The position numbers and the translations under genes are program-made. Shown here one piece after another: positions 36,004 through 44,357 of a stretch of DNA of 64,000 nucleotides (positions within the stretch are counted from its first letter, which is position 1; every line of letters starts with the position of its first letter). Location of the stretch: contig CAMQTN010000001.1 in assembly GCA_947037115.1 (NCBI GenBank), positions 61,500 to 125,499 of the forward strand, in the 5' to 3' direction. Source of the stretch: an uncultured Lachnospiraceae bacterium. Lineage in GTDB: Bacteria > Bacillota > Clostridia > Lachnospirales > Lachnospiraceae. The notes beneath the pieces are model-generated. The model made no database searches, was not told where the DNA came from, and saw only the letters and a program-made list of their open reading frames with translations.

Positions 36004-38319
36004 ATGGCGACAGAAGAAAAGACAGAGCTGGTCTTTGACGACGGCAGAATTGAATCAATTGAAGAATTTCAGGCTCCGGAACAGCTTTACGATGAGCTTA
36101 TTGTCCGTGTGCGCAAATACCATCCTTCGACGGATATCAGTCTGATCGAGAAGGCATATGGGATCGCTTCGGATGCCCACAAGGGACAGGCGCGAAAATC
36201 AGGAGAGCCTTATATCATCCATCCGCTGTGCGTGGCGATTGTGCTTGCGGATCTGGAAATGGATAAAGAGACCATTGTTGCGGGACTGCTGCATGATGTG
36301 GTGGAAGATACTGTCATGACGGATGAGGAGATCAGGGAGCAGTTCGGGGAGGACGTGGCTCTCCTGGTGGACGGCGTTACCAAGCTGGATAAACTGAACT
36401 TTCACGGAGAACACGGAAATCAGGATAAAGATGCGGAAAAGCTTGAAAGACAGGCGGAAAATCTGCGTAAGATGTTTCTTGCAATGGCCAAAGATATCCG
36501 TGTGATCTTGATTAAGCTGGCGGATCGTCTGCACAATATGCGTACGTTACAGCATATGAGGCCTGAGAAGCAGCAGGAGATTGCGAGGGAGACGCTTGAC
36601 ATTTATTCTCCCATTGCCCAGCGTTTGGGTATATCAAAAATAAAGGTGGAATTAGACGATTTGTCATTAAAATATTTGGAACCGGAAGCCTACTATGATC
36701 TGGTGGATAAGATTGCCGTCAGAAAGAGCGAACGGGAGCGTTACATTCAGACGATCGTGGATGAAGTCGGCGAGCATATCAAACATGCGGGCATTCAGGC
36801 ACAGATTGATGGCCGTATCAAGCATTTTTTCAGTATTTACAAGAAAATGAAAAATCAGAACAAATCGATTGATCAGATTTATGATCTGTTTGCGGTGCGC
36901 ATTATTGTGGATACGGTGCAGGATTGCTATGCTGCGCTGGGAGTGATTCATGAGATGTATAAGCCGATCCCGGGCCGTTTCAAGGACTATATTGCCATGC
37001 CGAAGGCGAACATGTACCAGTCTCTGCACACCACGTTGATCGGTGCAAGCGGGCAGCCTTTTGAGATTCAGATCCGCACCTACGAGATGCACAAGGCGGC
37101 GGAGTACGGTATCGCGGCACATTGGAAGTATAAGGAAGCGTCCGACGGCAAGAAGGTAGAAACGCAGGAGGAAGAAAAGCTGGTATGGCTGCGCCAGATT
37201 TTGGAGTGGCAGCAGGATCTTTCGGACAATAAAGAGTTTATGAATCTGTTAAAGGATGATTTGAACCTCTTTGCCGACAATGTATACTGCTTTACTCCCA
37301 CCGGCGATGTAAAGAGCCTGCCGGCGGGTTCTACGCCTATTGATTTTGCCTACAGCGTGCACAGTGCAGTGGGCAATAAGATGATCGGAGCCAGAGTCAA
37401 TGGCAAACTTGTGACCATTGATTATGTGATCAGAAACGGCGACCGTGTGGAGATCATGACTTCCCAGAACTCCAAAGGCCCCAGCCGCGACTGGCTGAAT
37501 GTGGTAAAGAGCACACAGGCCAAAAATAAAATCAACCAATGGTTTAAAAATGAACTGAAAGAGGATAATATCGTCAGGGGGCGGGAACTGATCCACGCAT
37601 ACTGCAAGGCGAAATCCATCAACGCCACGGATGTTTTGACGCCGCAGTATGAGGAGTCCGTCATGAAAAAATATGGATTCCAGAACTGGGAATCCGTGCT
37701 TGCGGCGGTGGGGCACGGCGCTCTCAAGGAGGGGCAGATCGTCAACCGCATGCGTGAGCTTTATGAGAAGGATCATCGGAGAGAGATGACGGACGCCGAG
37801 GTGATGGCAGAGATTGAGGATAATATCCAGATTAATCGAAGCCGGACCGGCAGGAATCAGAGCGCCATTGTCGTAAAGGGTATCCATGATGTTGCGGTCC
37901 GGTTCTCCAAGTGCTGTAGTCCGGTGCCGGGAGATGAGATTGTCGGTTTTGTCACCAGGGGGAGAGGCATCTCCATTCATCGGACAGACTGCGTGAATCT
38001 CATGAATCTGCCTGAGATAGACAGAAACAGGCTGATTGACGCGGAGTGGCAGACGACGGGAGGAGCCGGTGGCGGAGAGAAGTATCTGGCGGAGATCAAT
38101 ATTTACGCAAACAACAGAAACGGACTTCTCGCAGACGTTTCCAGGGCGCTTACGGAGAAGGATATAGATATTCTTGCTTTAAATACCCGTGTGAGCAAAC
38201 AGGGGACGGCCACCATTATGGTCAGCTTTGAGATCAGCGGAAGAGAAGAGCTGCAGCGGATCGTGGATAAGATCAGAACGATTGAGAGTATTATTGATAT
38301 TGAGAGAACGAGCGGTTAA
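36004..38319 (+). CDS. relA: Bifunctional (p)ppGpp synthetase/hydrolase (Rel)
   Basis: Makes and degrades the alarmone (p)ppGpp, 771 residues. HD hydrolase domain with HKGQARKSGEPYIIHP and HDVVED near residue 97, so hydrolysis should work. Synthetase domain with GRIKHFFSIYKKM, ALGVIHEMYKPIPGRFKDYIAMPKANMYQSLHTT and EIQIRTYEMH. TGS domain from about 420 (DNVYCFTPTGDVKSLPAGSTPIDFAYSVH), a zinc-finger-like segment with KCCSPVPGDEIVGF, and a C-terminal ACT domain. The layout is the long Gram-positive Rel. It has its own promoter and is followed by a large hairpin. Confidence 0.97.
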   Translation: MATEEKTELVFDDGRIESIEEFQAPEQLYDELIVRVRKYHPSTDISLIEKAYGIASDAHKGQARKSGEPYIIHPLCVAIVLADLEMDKETIVAGLLHDVVEDTVMTDEEIREQFGEDVALLVDGVTKLDKLNFHGEHGNQDKDAEKLERQAENLRKMFLAMAKDIRVILIKLADRLHNMRTLQHMRPEKQQEIARETLDIYSPIAQRLGISKIKVELDDLSLKYLEPEAYYDLVDKIAVRKSERERYIQTIVDEVGEHIKHAGIQAQIDGRIKHFFSIYKKMKNQNKSIDQIYDLFAVRIIVDTVQDCYAALGVIHEMYKPIPGRFKDYIAMPKANMYQSLHTTLIGASGQPFEIQIRTYEMHKAAEYGIAAHWKYKEASDGKKVETQEEEKLVWLRQILEWQQDLSDNKEFMNLLKDDLNLFADNVYCFTPTGDVKSLPAGSTPIDFAYSVHSAVGNKMIGARVNGKLVTIDYVIRNGDRVEIMTSQNSKGPSRDWLNVVKSTQAKNKINQWFKNELKEDNIVRGRELIHAYCKAKSINATDVLTPQYEESVMKKYGFQNWESVLAAVGHGALKEGQIVNRMRELYEKDHRREMTDAEVMAEIEDNIQINRSRTGRNQSAIVVKGIHDVAVRFSKCCSPVPGDEIVGFVTRGRGISIHRTDCVNLMNLPEIDRNRLIDAEWQTTGGAGGGEKYLAEINIYANNRNGLLADVSRALTEKDIDILALNTRVSKQGTATIMVSFEISGREELQRIVDKIRTIESIIDIERTSG

Positions 38320-38323
38320 CAGA

Positions 38324-38415
38324 GTGAGAAGTACTTCTAAAGACGTCCCGCCATTGGACGGGACGCCAGGAAGTACTAAGTCTCACCCGATAGAATGCCT
38401 GAAAAGCGGCATTCT
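38324..38415 (+). repeat. Large composite hairpin plus AGAATGCC/GGCATTCT hairpin
   Basis: GTGAGA-AGTACTTC (38324-38337) pairs with GAAGTACT...TCTCAC (38370-38386), enclosing GTCCCGCC-ATT-GGACGGGAC. A second hairpin, AGAATGCC (38392-38399)/GGCATTCT (38408-38415), follows and runs into CCGTATAG. There is no T-tract. The second belongs to the dispersed family also seen at 5895, 42954 and 62943. Confidence 0.7.
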
Positions 38416-38445
38416 CCGTATAGTAGAATCATGAGGGAGATTGGA

Positions 38446-39078
38446 ATGTCAGATTTAAAAATAGGAAGACTGATGCTGGGAATCTGTCAGACGAACTGTT
38501 ACTTTGTATACAGGGAAGGCGCTGGCGAGGTGATCTTTTTTGATCCGGCGGATAAGGGCGATTACATTTATGAGACTTTGCAGGAAAAGGGATTTCAGGT
38601 GAAGGGAATTTTGCTGACCCACGCTCATTTTGACCATATCTGGGGCTGTAACAGGCTGCGGGAGCTCTCAGGCGCGCCGGTTTACGCCTATGAAGAGGAA
38701 AAGGCGCTCTGTGAGGATGCAGTCGCCAATGTGTCGGATCAGGTGGGACGCCCCTGCACGGTAATTCCGGACAGATATCTGAAAGAGGGCGAGGAGATCA
38801 CCATAGCGGGCATGACCTGCAGGCTGGTCGCCACGCCGGGACATACAATAGGAAGCTGCTGTTACTATTTTGAAGAGGCAGGCATTCTCATTGCGGGAGA
38901 TACGCTTTTTCAGGAATCAGTGGGCAGGACGGATCTGGCGACGGGCAGTATGAGCGCACTTGCCAGATCAATCAAAGGCAGACTGTTCGTTTTACCGGAT
39001 GAGACGAAGGTTTACCCGGGGCATGGCGAGTCGACTACCATCGGACATGAGAAGGAGTACAATCCCTTTGTGCAGTGA
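38446..39078 (+). CDS. MBL-fold metallo-hydrolase, glyoxalase II-like
   Basis: Metallo-beta-lactamase-fold hydrolase of about 210 residues. Zinc ligands: THAHFDH at 58-64, His in TPGHTIGS, Asp in IAGDTLF, and His in YPGHGEST near the end. The layout and length match the short hydroxyacylglutathione-hydrolase/YcbL-like group often found after relA in Firmicutes. I start at ATG 38446 (MSDLKIGRL), preceded by GGGAGATTGGA; the ORF-track start is inside the hairpin. The substrate, probably a thioester, is inferred. Confidence 0.9.
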   Translation: MSDLKIGRLMLGICQTNCYFVYREGAGEVIFFDPADKGDYIYETLQEKGFQVKGILLTHAHFDHIWGCNRLRELSGAPVYAYEEEKALCEDAVANVSDQVGRPCTVIPDRYLKEGEEITIAGMTCRLVATPGHTIGSCCYYFEEAGILIAGDTLFQESVGRTDLATGSMSALARSIKGRLFVLPDETKVYPGHGESTTIGHEKEYNPFVQ

Positions 39079-39245
39079 CCGGTGGATAAGAGAAAAACAA
39101 AGATAAACGCGGAACGTGTAAGGCGCGATGCGAATGACAGAACAATGGGCGATTGCGGGGTGTGGTAATCGCCTATCTCAATGTAACAGGCGAAAAGAAA
39201 GCGCGCGGGTGGGCATTTGTGAGCGGGCAGCAGGGAGGCTTGATA

Positions 39246-40007
39246 ATGGAAGGACAGATACAGGCGGCATCCGGCGCAAAACTGCGGGTACTGAACAGGG
39301 ATATCATTAAATATATCGCGATGTTTACCATGCTTCTCAATCACATCGCCCATATATTTTTGGTGAAAGGGACGCCCCTTTACGAAGTTTTGGAAGATAT
39401 CGGTTACTTTACGGCGCCGGCGATGTGTTATTTTCTGGCGGAGGGGTATGTCTGTACACGCTCCAGGTTCAAATACGGATTCAGGCTTATCCTGTTTGCG
39501 GTGATTTCTCAGATTCCTTTTCAGCTTGCATTCGGATATCAGAGCCTGAATATGATATATACCCTGCTGTGCTGTTTCCTGATTCTGGCGGTTGTGGAGA
39601 ACGTGGAAAGTCCGCTGTTAAAAATGGGGCTTGCCATGCTGCTTACGCTTGCCACGGTGTGCGGCGACTGGGGAGTGGCTGCGCCGATTTTTACGATCCT
39701 TTTTTACAATGGCAGAGGAGACAGAAAGCAGACGATACGGGCCTTCGCTGTGTGTTATGTGATTTTTGTGATATTGAATGTACAGAATTATATGAATGGT
39801 GAACCGGGAAACTGGACGGCGTATGCCGTTTTTCACGCCCTTCTCTCGGGTCTTGGAATCCTGGCGGCTGGGATTGCCATCGTGTTTTTTTATAACGGAA
39901 AGAGGATGGCGTTTGGCAAACGATTTTCTCAATGGTTTTTCTATCTGTTTTACCCTGTCCATCTGCTGATACTATATCTGATTAAAACAGGGGTGGAACA
40001 TAGGTAA
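39246..40007 (+). CDS. TraX-family membrane protein
   Basis: About 253 residues with 7-8 hydrophobic segments. LNRDIIKYIAMFTMLLNHIAHIFL, IGYFTAPAMCYFLAEGYVCTRSRFKYGFRLILFAVISQIPFQLAF and the C-terminal RFSQWFFYLFYPVHLLILYLI are typical of the TraX family, first known from F-pilin acetylation and related to acyltransferase-3 membrane enzymes. In Firmicutes it is usually chromosomal with unknown substrate. I start at ATG 39246, preceded by GGGAGGCTTGATA. The 170-base gap before it holds a GGCGATT/AATCGCC hairpin (39147-39173). Confidence 0.85.
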   Translation: MEGQIQAASGAKLRVLNRDIIKYIAMFTMLLNHIAHIFLVKGTPLYEVLEDIGYFTAPAMCYFLAEGYVCTRSRFKYGFRLILFAVISQIPFQLAFGYQSLNMIYTLLCCFLILAVVENVESPLLKMGLAMLLTLATVCGDWGVAAPIFTILFYNGRGDRKQTIRAFAVCYVIFVILNVQNYMNGEPGNWTAYAVFHALLSGLGILAAGIAIVFFYNGKRMAFGKRFSQWFFYLFYPVHLLILYLIKTGVEHR

Positions 40008-40106
40008 ATCCTGAAGAAGTTTACATAATGTGTAGAACATGACGAAAGATAAGGTTAACATAACTCTGCGTATGCAAGAAAGAAGAGAAAGGAGATGCAG
40101 GCCGGT

Positions 40107-41408
40107 ATGGAAACAGAGAATGACATGGAAAGAGAACAGAAAATCAGGCAGGTGGCGGATAAGATCCTGCATCTTGCCCATGACGGGCTGCTGATCAACA
40201 TGCGCTTTCTTGACGTGGCACTCTCCAGGCTGCCTGTAGCATGCAGGACAGGTATGGGGGTTCATGTTTTTGACGGGGAAGGGCTGACCTGTGATCCGAT
40301 GCTTTTGATCAGCCAGTATGAAAAAGAGCAGGCAATGCCTGCAAGGACGTATCTGCACACGCTTCTGCACGCTGTTTTCTATCATGGTTTTCAGACGGAT
40401 AAAATGAATCCGGAATACTGGGATATGGCAACGGATATAGCGGTGGAGGCGGTGATTCTGGATATGGACCTGCACTTGACCAGACTTTCTTCCGATGGAG
40501 AGCTGGAGAGCCGTCTTATGCTTTTAAAAAAGCAGGCGGGCGGGTTGACGGCGGAGAAAATATACCGGCATTTCCGGATTGAGGAACCTTCCACGAAGGC
40601 GGCCGCAGAGTGGAGGCGGCTTAGCAGGCGGGACGAGCATATTTACTGGAACAGAAAAGAAGAGCTTGATCTTTCCCAGACAGAGTGGCGGAAAATCAGC
40701 GAGCGGATCCGGGCGGATTTAAAGAGTTTCAGCAAGGATAAAAATAAGGGGGAGGGCATAGCGGAAAATCTGGAGGAGGCTGTCAGGGAACGCTATGACT
40801 ATACGGCGTTTTTAAAGCGCTTCATGGCCATGGGAGAGGCCATACGGGTGAATGATGAGGAGTTTGACCATATCTTTTATACCTATGGACTACAGACTTA
40901 TGGAAATATGCCTTTGGTGGAGCCTCTTGAATATCAGGAGAACCATAAGATTAAAGATTTTGTGATCGCCATCGACACTTCCGCATCCTGCCGCGGGGCA
41001 ACCGTGCAGGCATTCCTGCGAAAAACCTATAACATCATGCAGGAGAGCGAAACCTTTTTCTCCAGGATCAATGTCCACATTATCCAGTGCGACAGCGAGG
41101 TACAGCAGGACATAAAGATCACGGAACGAAGTGAGTTTGACACTTTCCTGCAAAACGGAAAACTGACGGGGTTCGGTTCTACCGATTTCAGACCGGTTTT
41201 CGAGTATGTGGATGAACTGATAAGGGCGGGTGAATTTGAAGACCTGAAAGGACTGCTCTATTTTACGGACGGTTATGGGATTTATCCGGAACAGATGCCG
41301 CCCTATGACGCTGCTTTCGTGTTTCTGAAAGAGGATGATAATGCGCCGAAGGTGCCGCCCTGGGCGATCAGGATTGTGTTGGAAGAGGAGGATCTGGAAG
41401 AGAGATGA
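40107..41408 (+). CDS. VWA-like / DUF2201-type metallopeptidase-like protein
   Basis: About 433 residues. The N-terminal part has YLHTLLHAVFYHGF, which matches the HExxH position of DUF2201 metallopeptidase-like domains but with Thr for the catalytic Glu. The C-terminal part is a von Willebrand A fold with an intact metal-binding DxSxS motif at about D290 (VIAIDTSASC), then a Thr/Ser-rich GFGSTDFRPVF and a late Asp in YFTDGYG. The stop overlaps the start of the AAA ATPase gene by four bases, so the pair is translationally coupled as in MoxR-VWA systems. Start is uncertain (ATG 40095 is alternative, too close to the GGAG). Confidence 0.8.
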   Translation: METENDMEREQKIRQVADKILHLAHDGLLINMRFLDVALSRLPVACRTGMGVHVFDGEGLTCDPMLLISQYEKEQAMPARTYLHTLLHAVFYHGFQTDKMNPEYWDMATDIAVEAVILDMDLHLTRLSSDGELESRLMLLKKQAGGLTAEKIYRHFRIEEPSTKAAAEWRRLSRRDEHIYWNRKEELDLSQTEWRKISERIRADLKSFSKDKNKGEGIAENLEEAVRERYDYTAFLKRFMAMGEAIRVNDEEFDHIFYTYGLQTYGNMPLVEPLEYQENHKIKDFVIAIDTSASCRGATVQAFLRKTYNIMQESETFFSRINVHIIQCDSEVQQDIKITERSEFDTFLQNGKLTGFGSTDFRPVFEYVDELIRAGEFEDLKGLLYFTDGYGIYPEQMPPYDAAFVFLKEDDNAPKVPPWAIRIVLEEEDLEER

Positions 41409-42931
41409 ATATTAAGGAAGCGAAAAAGTATATTAAGGATTCCGTAAAAATTTATTTAAAAAAGGATGAGGAGGGGGCTTACCGGATTCCCCTTGTCAGA
41501 CAGCGGCCCGTATTCCTTCTGGGTGCGCCGGGTATTGGCAAGACGGCGGTTATGGAGCAGATTGCGCAGGAATTGGGGATTGCGCTGGTCAGCTATTCCA
41601 TGACCCACCATACGAGACAGTCCGCTCTGGGACTTCCCTTTATCGTACACAGGGAGTACGGGGGACACGCCTTCGACGTGTCGGAGTATACCATGAGCGA
41701 GATCATCGCTTCGGTTTACGATGTGATGGAAAGGAGCGGCATCCGTGAAGGCATTTTGTTTCTGGACGAGATTAACTGTGTCTCCGAGACGCTTGCACCC
41801 TCCATGCTGCAGTTTTTACAGTATAAGATCTTTGGCAGGCATCAGGTGCCGGAGGGGTGGATTATTGTCACGGCGGGAAATCCGCCGGAGTACAATAAGT
41901 CCGTGCGGGAGTTTGATGTGGTGACCCTGGACCGCATGAAGATTCTGGAGGTGGAGGCCGACTACGGGAGCTGGCGGGAATATGCAAAGGACCGGAATAT
42001 CCACACGGCAGTATTAAATTATCTGGATATGAAAAAGGAAGATTTTTATCTGGTGGAGACCACTGTGCGGGGAAAGAGCTATGTCACGGCCAGAGGCTGG
42101 GAAGATCTGGCGCAGATGCTTGTCCTCTATGAGGAGGAGGGGCTTCCCGTGGAGGAGTCGCTGATCGGGCAGTATCTGAGAAACGACCGTGTTGCGAGAG
42201 AGTTCAGCGCCTACTATGATCTGTACAGAAAGTATCAGCAGGATTACCGGGTGGAGGATATTTTTGCAGGTACGGTGAGTGAACAGGTGAAGGACAGGGC
42301 AAGAAAGGCCGGATTTGATGAGAGACTTTCCCTGATGGGGATGCTGCTTGACAAGCTCAGGCAGGAACTGAAGGATAATGGCGGACAGGCGAAACTGTTA
42401 AAAGATTTGATGAATCCCCTGCGGGTTTTGAAACAGAAGGCGGAAACGGGTGCGGGTGCACAGGAGCTTGCAGCCATGCTGCAGCAACAGGCAGACGCGA
42501 GAGAACAGTCGATGGATTCCCTTGCCGGCGCCGGCGCTCTTTCGGCGGACGACAGACAGACGGGAAAGGTGATCGTCAGATTTTTGAGAGAAGGCGCGCG
42601 GGCGGTTCTGACGGCGGGCGTGCAGGACGGACAGGAGGCTTTTGCGAAGATCAAAGAGCGTTTCGACGGTCTTGTGGAGGAACACAGGAAGGATACAGCG
42701 CGGGAGCAGGAGCGTTTACACGGGCTTTTTACCTTTGTGGAAGATACGTTTGGCGAGGGAAACGAGATGCTGCTTCTGGTGACGGAGTGCACGGTGCAGG
42801 CAGACTGTGCGGCTTTTATCAACACTTACGGGTGTGAGGACTATGTCAGACACAACGAGGGACTGATGCTGACAGAGAGAAGCGATGTGCTGGCGGAGGA
42901 AATTAAGGCGCTGCATGAGATGAACATTTAA
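41405..42931 (+). CDS. MoxR-like AAA+ ATPase
   Basis: AAA_5-type ATPase of 508 residues. Walker A GAPGIGKTA at 40-48, Walker B ILFLDEIN around 117-124, sensor-1-like IIVTAGNPPEY, and a C-terminal extension of about 250 residues with long helices (KDNGGQAKLLKDLMNPLRVLKQKAE and following). It overlaps the VWA gene by four bases. Such pairs assemble metal-dependent or large protein complexes: the ATPase remodels a substrate that the VWA protein presents. A pore-type helical tail could be the oligomerisation or substrate arm. Substrate unknown. Confidence 0.85.
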   Translation: MNIKEAKKYIKDSVKIYLKKDEEGAYRIPLVRQRPVFLLGAPGIGKTAVMEQIAQELGIALVSYSMTHHTRQSALGLPFIVHREYGGHAFDVSEYTMSEIIASVYDVMERSGIREGILFLDEINCVSETLAPSMLQFLQYKIFGRHQVPEGWIIVTAGNPPEYNKSVREFDVVTLDRMKILEVEADYGSWREYAKDRNIHTAVLNYLDMKKEDFYLVETTVRGKSYVTARGWEDLAQMLVLYEEEGLPVEESLIGQYLRNDRVAREFSAYYDLYRKYQQDYRVEDIFAGTVSEQVKDRARKAGFDERLSLMGMLLDKLRQELKDNGGQAKLLKDLMNPLRVLKQKAETGAGAQELAAMLQQQADAREQSMDSLAGAGALSADDRQTGKVIVRFLREGARAVLTAGVQDGQEAFAKIKERFDGLVEEHRKDTAREQERLHGLFTFVEDTFGEGNEMLLLVTECTVQADCAAFINTYGCEDYVRHNEGLMLTERSDVLAEEIKALHEMNI

Positions 42932-42953
42932 GGGCATTTCTGTGTCTCGTGCT

Positions 42954-42982
42954 GGAGAATGGCTCAAATGCAGGCATTCTCC
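42954..42982 (+). repeat. GGAGAATG/CATTCTCC hairpin before the leucine-rich-repeat gene
   Basis: GGAGAATG (42954-42961) pairs perfectly with CATTCTCC (42975-42982). The following sequence, GGCATTCTCCGTATAG, is identical to that in the hairpin at 38408, and both precede a ribosome site. Confidence 0.75.
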
Positions 42983-43002
42983 GTATAGAGGGAGGTACTA
43001 TG

Positions 43003-43902
43003 ATGGTAAGTGAACAGGCCACGGAGAGGGGCAGACTGCAGTTTGAGATTGTGTCGGAAACGGCGGCGCTGACAGCCTACAGCGGGCGCGATCATCTGCT
43101 TGTGATTCCGGAGACAGTGGACGGTTTCCCTGTGGTATGGATTGGGAAAAAGGCATTCTTAAGCTGCAAAACCCTGCGGGAGATCAGACTCCCGGAGAAC
43201 CTTGCGGGGATCGGAGACTGGGCGTTCGCCTACTGTGCGGGGCTGGAGACTGTGACCCTTCCTTACCGCAGGCTGGAGGTCGGACAGGGGGCTTTTAAGG
43301 AATGCATGGCGCTTTCACAGATCCGGGACTGCCGGGGAGGGGAAAAAAATGAGGACGTGCCCTTTCTGCTGGCGGCCACGGTGGGCATGCTTGACGCTTT
43401 TTATCTGTTTGCGCCGGAAAATGCGGGCACGAAAAACTGGCTTGCGGGCTTCGATTCGAGAATGGCGGCTCAGATGGCGCTTGCTGACAACGATGGGTTT
43501 TCTAAAATGCTTTTGTGCGGTGAGGAGGACTGCGGCAGCAGGGATACGGATATGGGCTATTATATGGAACAGAAGCGCAGAGGCAAGGTGCGGCTGGCCA
43601 TGCTCAGGCTGTTTCATGATTACGGGCTGAAAGAAAGTTTCCGGCAGGAACTTGTACAGTATCTTCTGGCCCATGTGAAAGGCTGTGAGAGTGAGGAGAC
43701 CTGGCGGGTGGTTCTGGAGGAGCATGGGGATGAACGGCAGTATTATGAGCTTCTGACCGGCCTTGGCGGCGTAAATGGAGATAATTTTCAGGCCATGATG
43801 GAGGACATGGGGGAGCGGCATGCGGAGATGAAGGCATATCTTATGCGCTATCATGACGGCCTGCGGAAAACGGAGGATGCTTTCGCCCGGTTTGAGCTTT
43901 GA
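43003..43902 (+). CDS. BspA-type leucine-rich-repeat protein, cytoplasmic
   Basis: About 299 residues. Two to three BspA/LRR_5 repeats occupy residues 30-110: FPVVWIGKKAFLSCKTLREIRLPENLAGIGDWAFAYCAGLETVTLP. The rest is helical with no recognised motif. No signal peptide, unlike surface BspA proteins, so it is probably internal. ATG 43003 is seven bases from GGAGG; ATG 43000 is the alternative. Being the third gene after VWA and AAA, it may be an adaptor or target of that system. Confidence 0.7.
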   Translation: MVSEQATERGRLQFEIVSETAALTAYSGRDHLLVIPETVDGFPVVWIGKKAFLSCKTLREIRLPENLAGIGDWAFAYCAGLETVTLPYRRLEVGQGAFKECMALSQIRDCRGGEKNEDVPFLLAATVGMLDAFYLFAPENAGTKNWLAGFDSRMAAQMALADNDGFSKMLLCGEEDCGSRDTDMGYYMEQKRRGKVRLAMLRLFHDYGLKESFRQELVQYLLAHVKGCESEETWRVVLEEHGDERQYYELLTGLGGVNGDNFQAMMEDMGERHAEMKAYLMRYHDGLRKTEDAFARFEL

Positions 43903-43931
43903 ACGGCAGGAAAAACGTAAGAATTTAGGAC

Positions 43932-43960
43932 TTGCACAACGGACAGTTCTGTGGTATTAT
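43932..43960 (+). promoter_or_regulatory. Promoter of secG
   Basis: TTGCAC (43932-43937), 17-base spacer, TATTAT (43955-43960), about 50 bases upstream of the gene. Confidence 0.75.
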
Positions 43961-44012
43961 GTAATCTGCTTGATATTGAGAGGTTTTCAGGATTTACGGA
44001 ATGGAGGATATG

Positions 44013-44252
44013 ATGGAAGTATTGAGAATTATACTTACCGTGATTTATATTTTCATATGCGTGGCGTTGGTGGTTTTGGTACTGATGCAGGAGGGAAAGT
44101 CAGCAGGGCTTGGCGCGATCAGCGGAGCGGCGGAGACTTACTGGGGTAAAAACAAGGGCCGGTCCATGGAAGGGAAGCTCGTCAGGATTACGACGGGGCT
44201 TGCGGTTGGCTTCATGGTGTTGGCGGTTGTTTTAAACCTGACTTTATTCTAA
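44013..44252 (+). CDS. secG: Preprotein translocase subunit SecG
   Basis: Small inner-membrane subunit of the SecYEG channel. 79 residues from ATG 44013 (MEVLRIILTVIYIFI); GGAGG lies five bases before it, whereas ATG 44001 overlaps that site. Two membrane helices (residues 2-24 and 55-77) flank a cytoplasmic loop with the family motif VLMQEGKSAGLGAISG. The gene has its own promoter and terminator and precedes rnr, the order secG-rnr-smpB-ssrA being conserved in Firmicutes. Confidence 0.95.
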   Translation: MEVLRIILTVIYIFICVALVVLVLMQEGKSAGLGAISGAAETYWGKNKGRSMEGKLVRITTGLAVGFMVLAVVLNLTLF

Positions 44253-44263
44253 GACGGAAAGAT

Positions 44264-44300
44264 AAAAGCACTCTTGCAAAGGTAAGGGTGCTTTTCCTTT
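44264..44300 (+). terminator. Terminator of secG
   Basis: AAAAGCACTCTT (44264-44275) pairs with AAGGGTGCTTTT (44284-44295), followed by TTCCTTTT. Readthrough into rnr is possible. Confidence 0.8.
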
Positions 44301-44357
44301 TGAACAGGCAAAGGCAGGGAAGGCCGGACGGCAAATGAGACAGGACATGGGAGAGAA

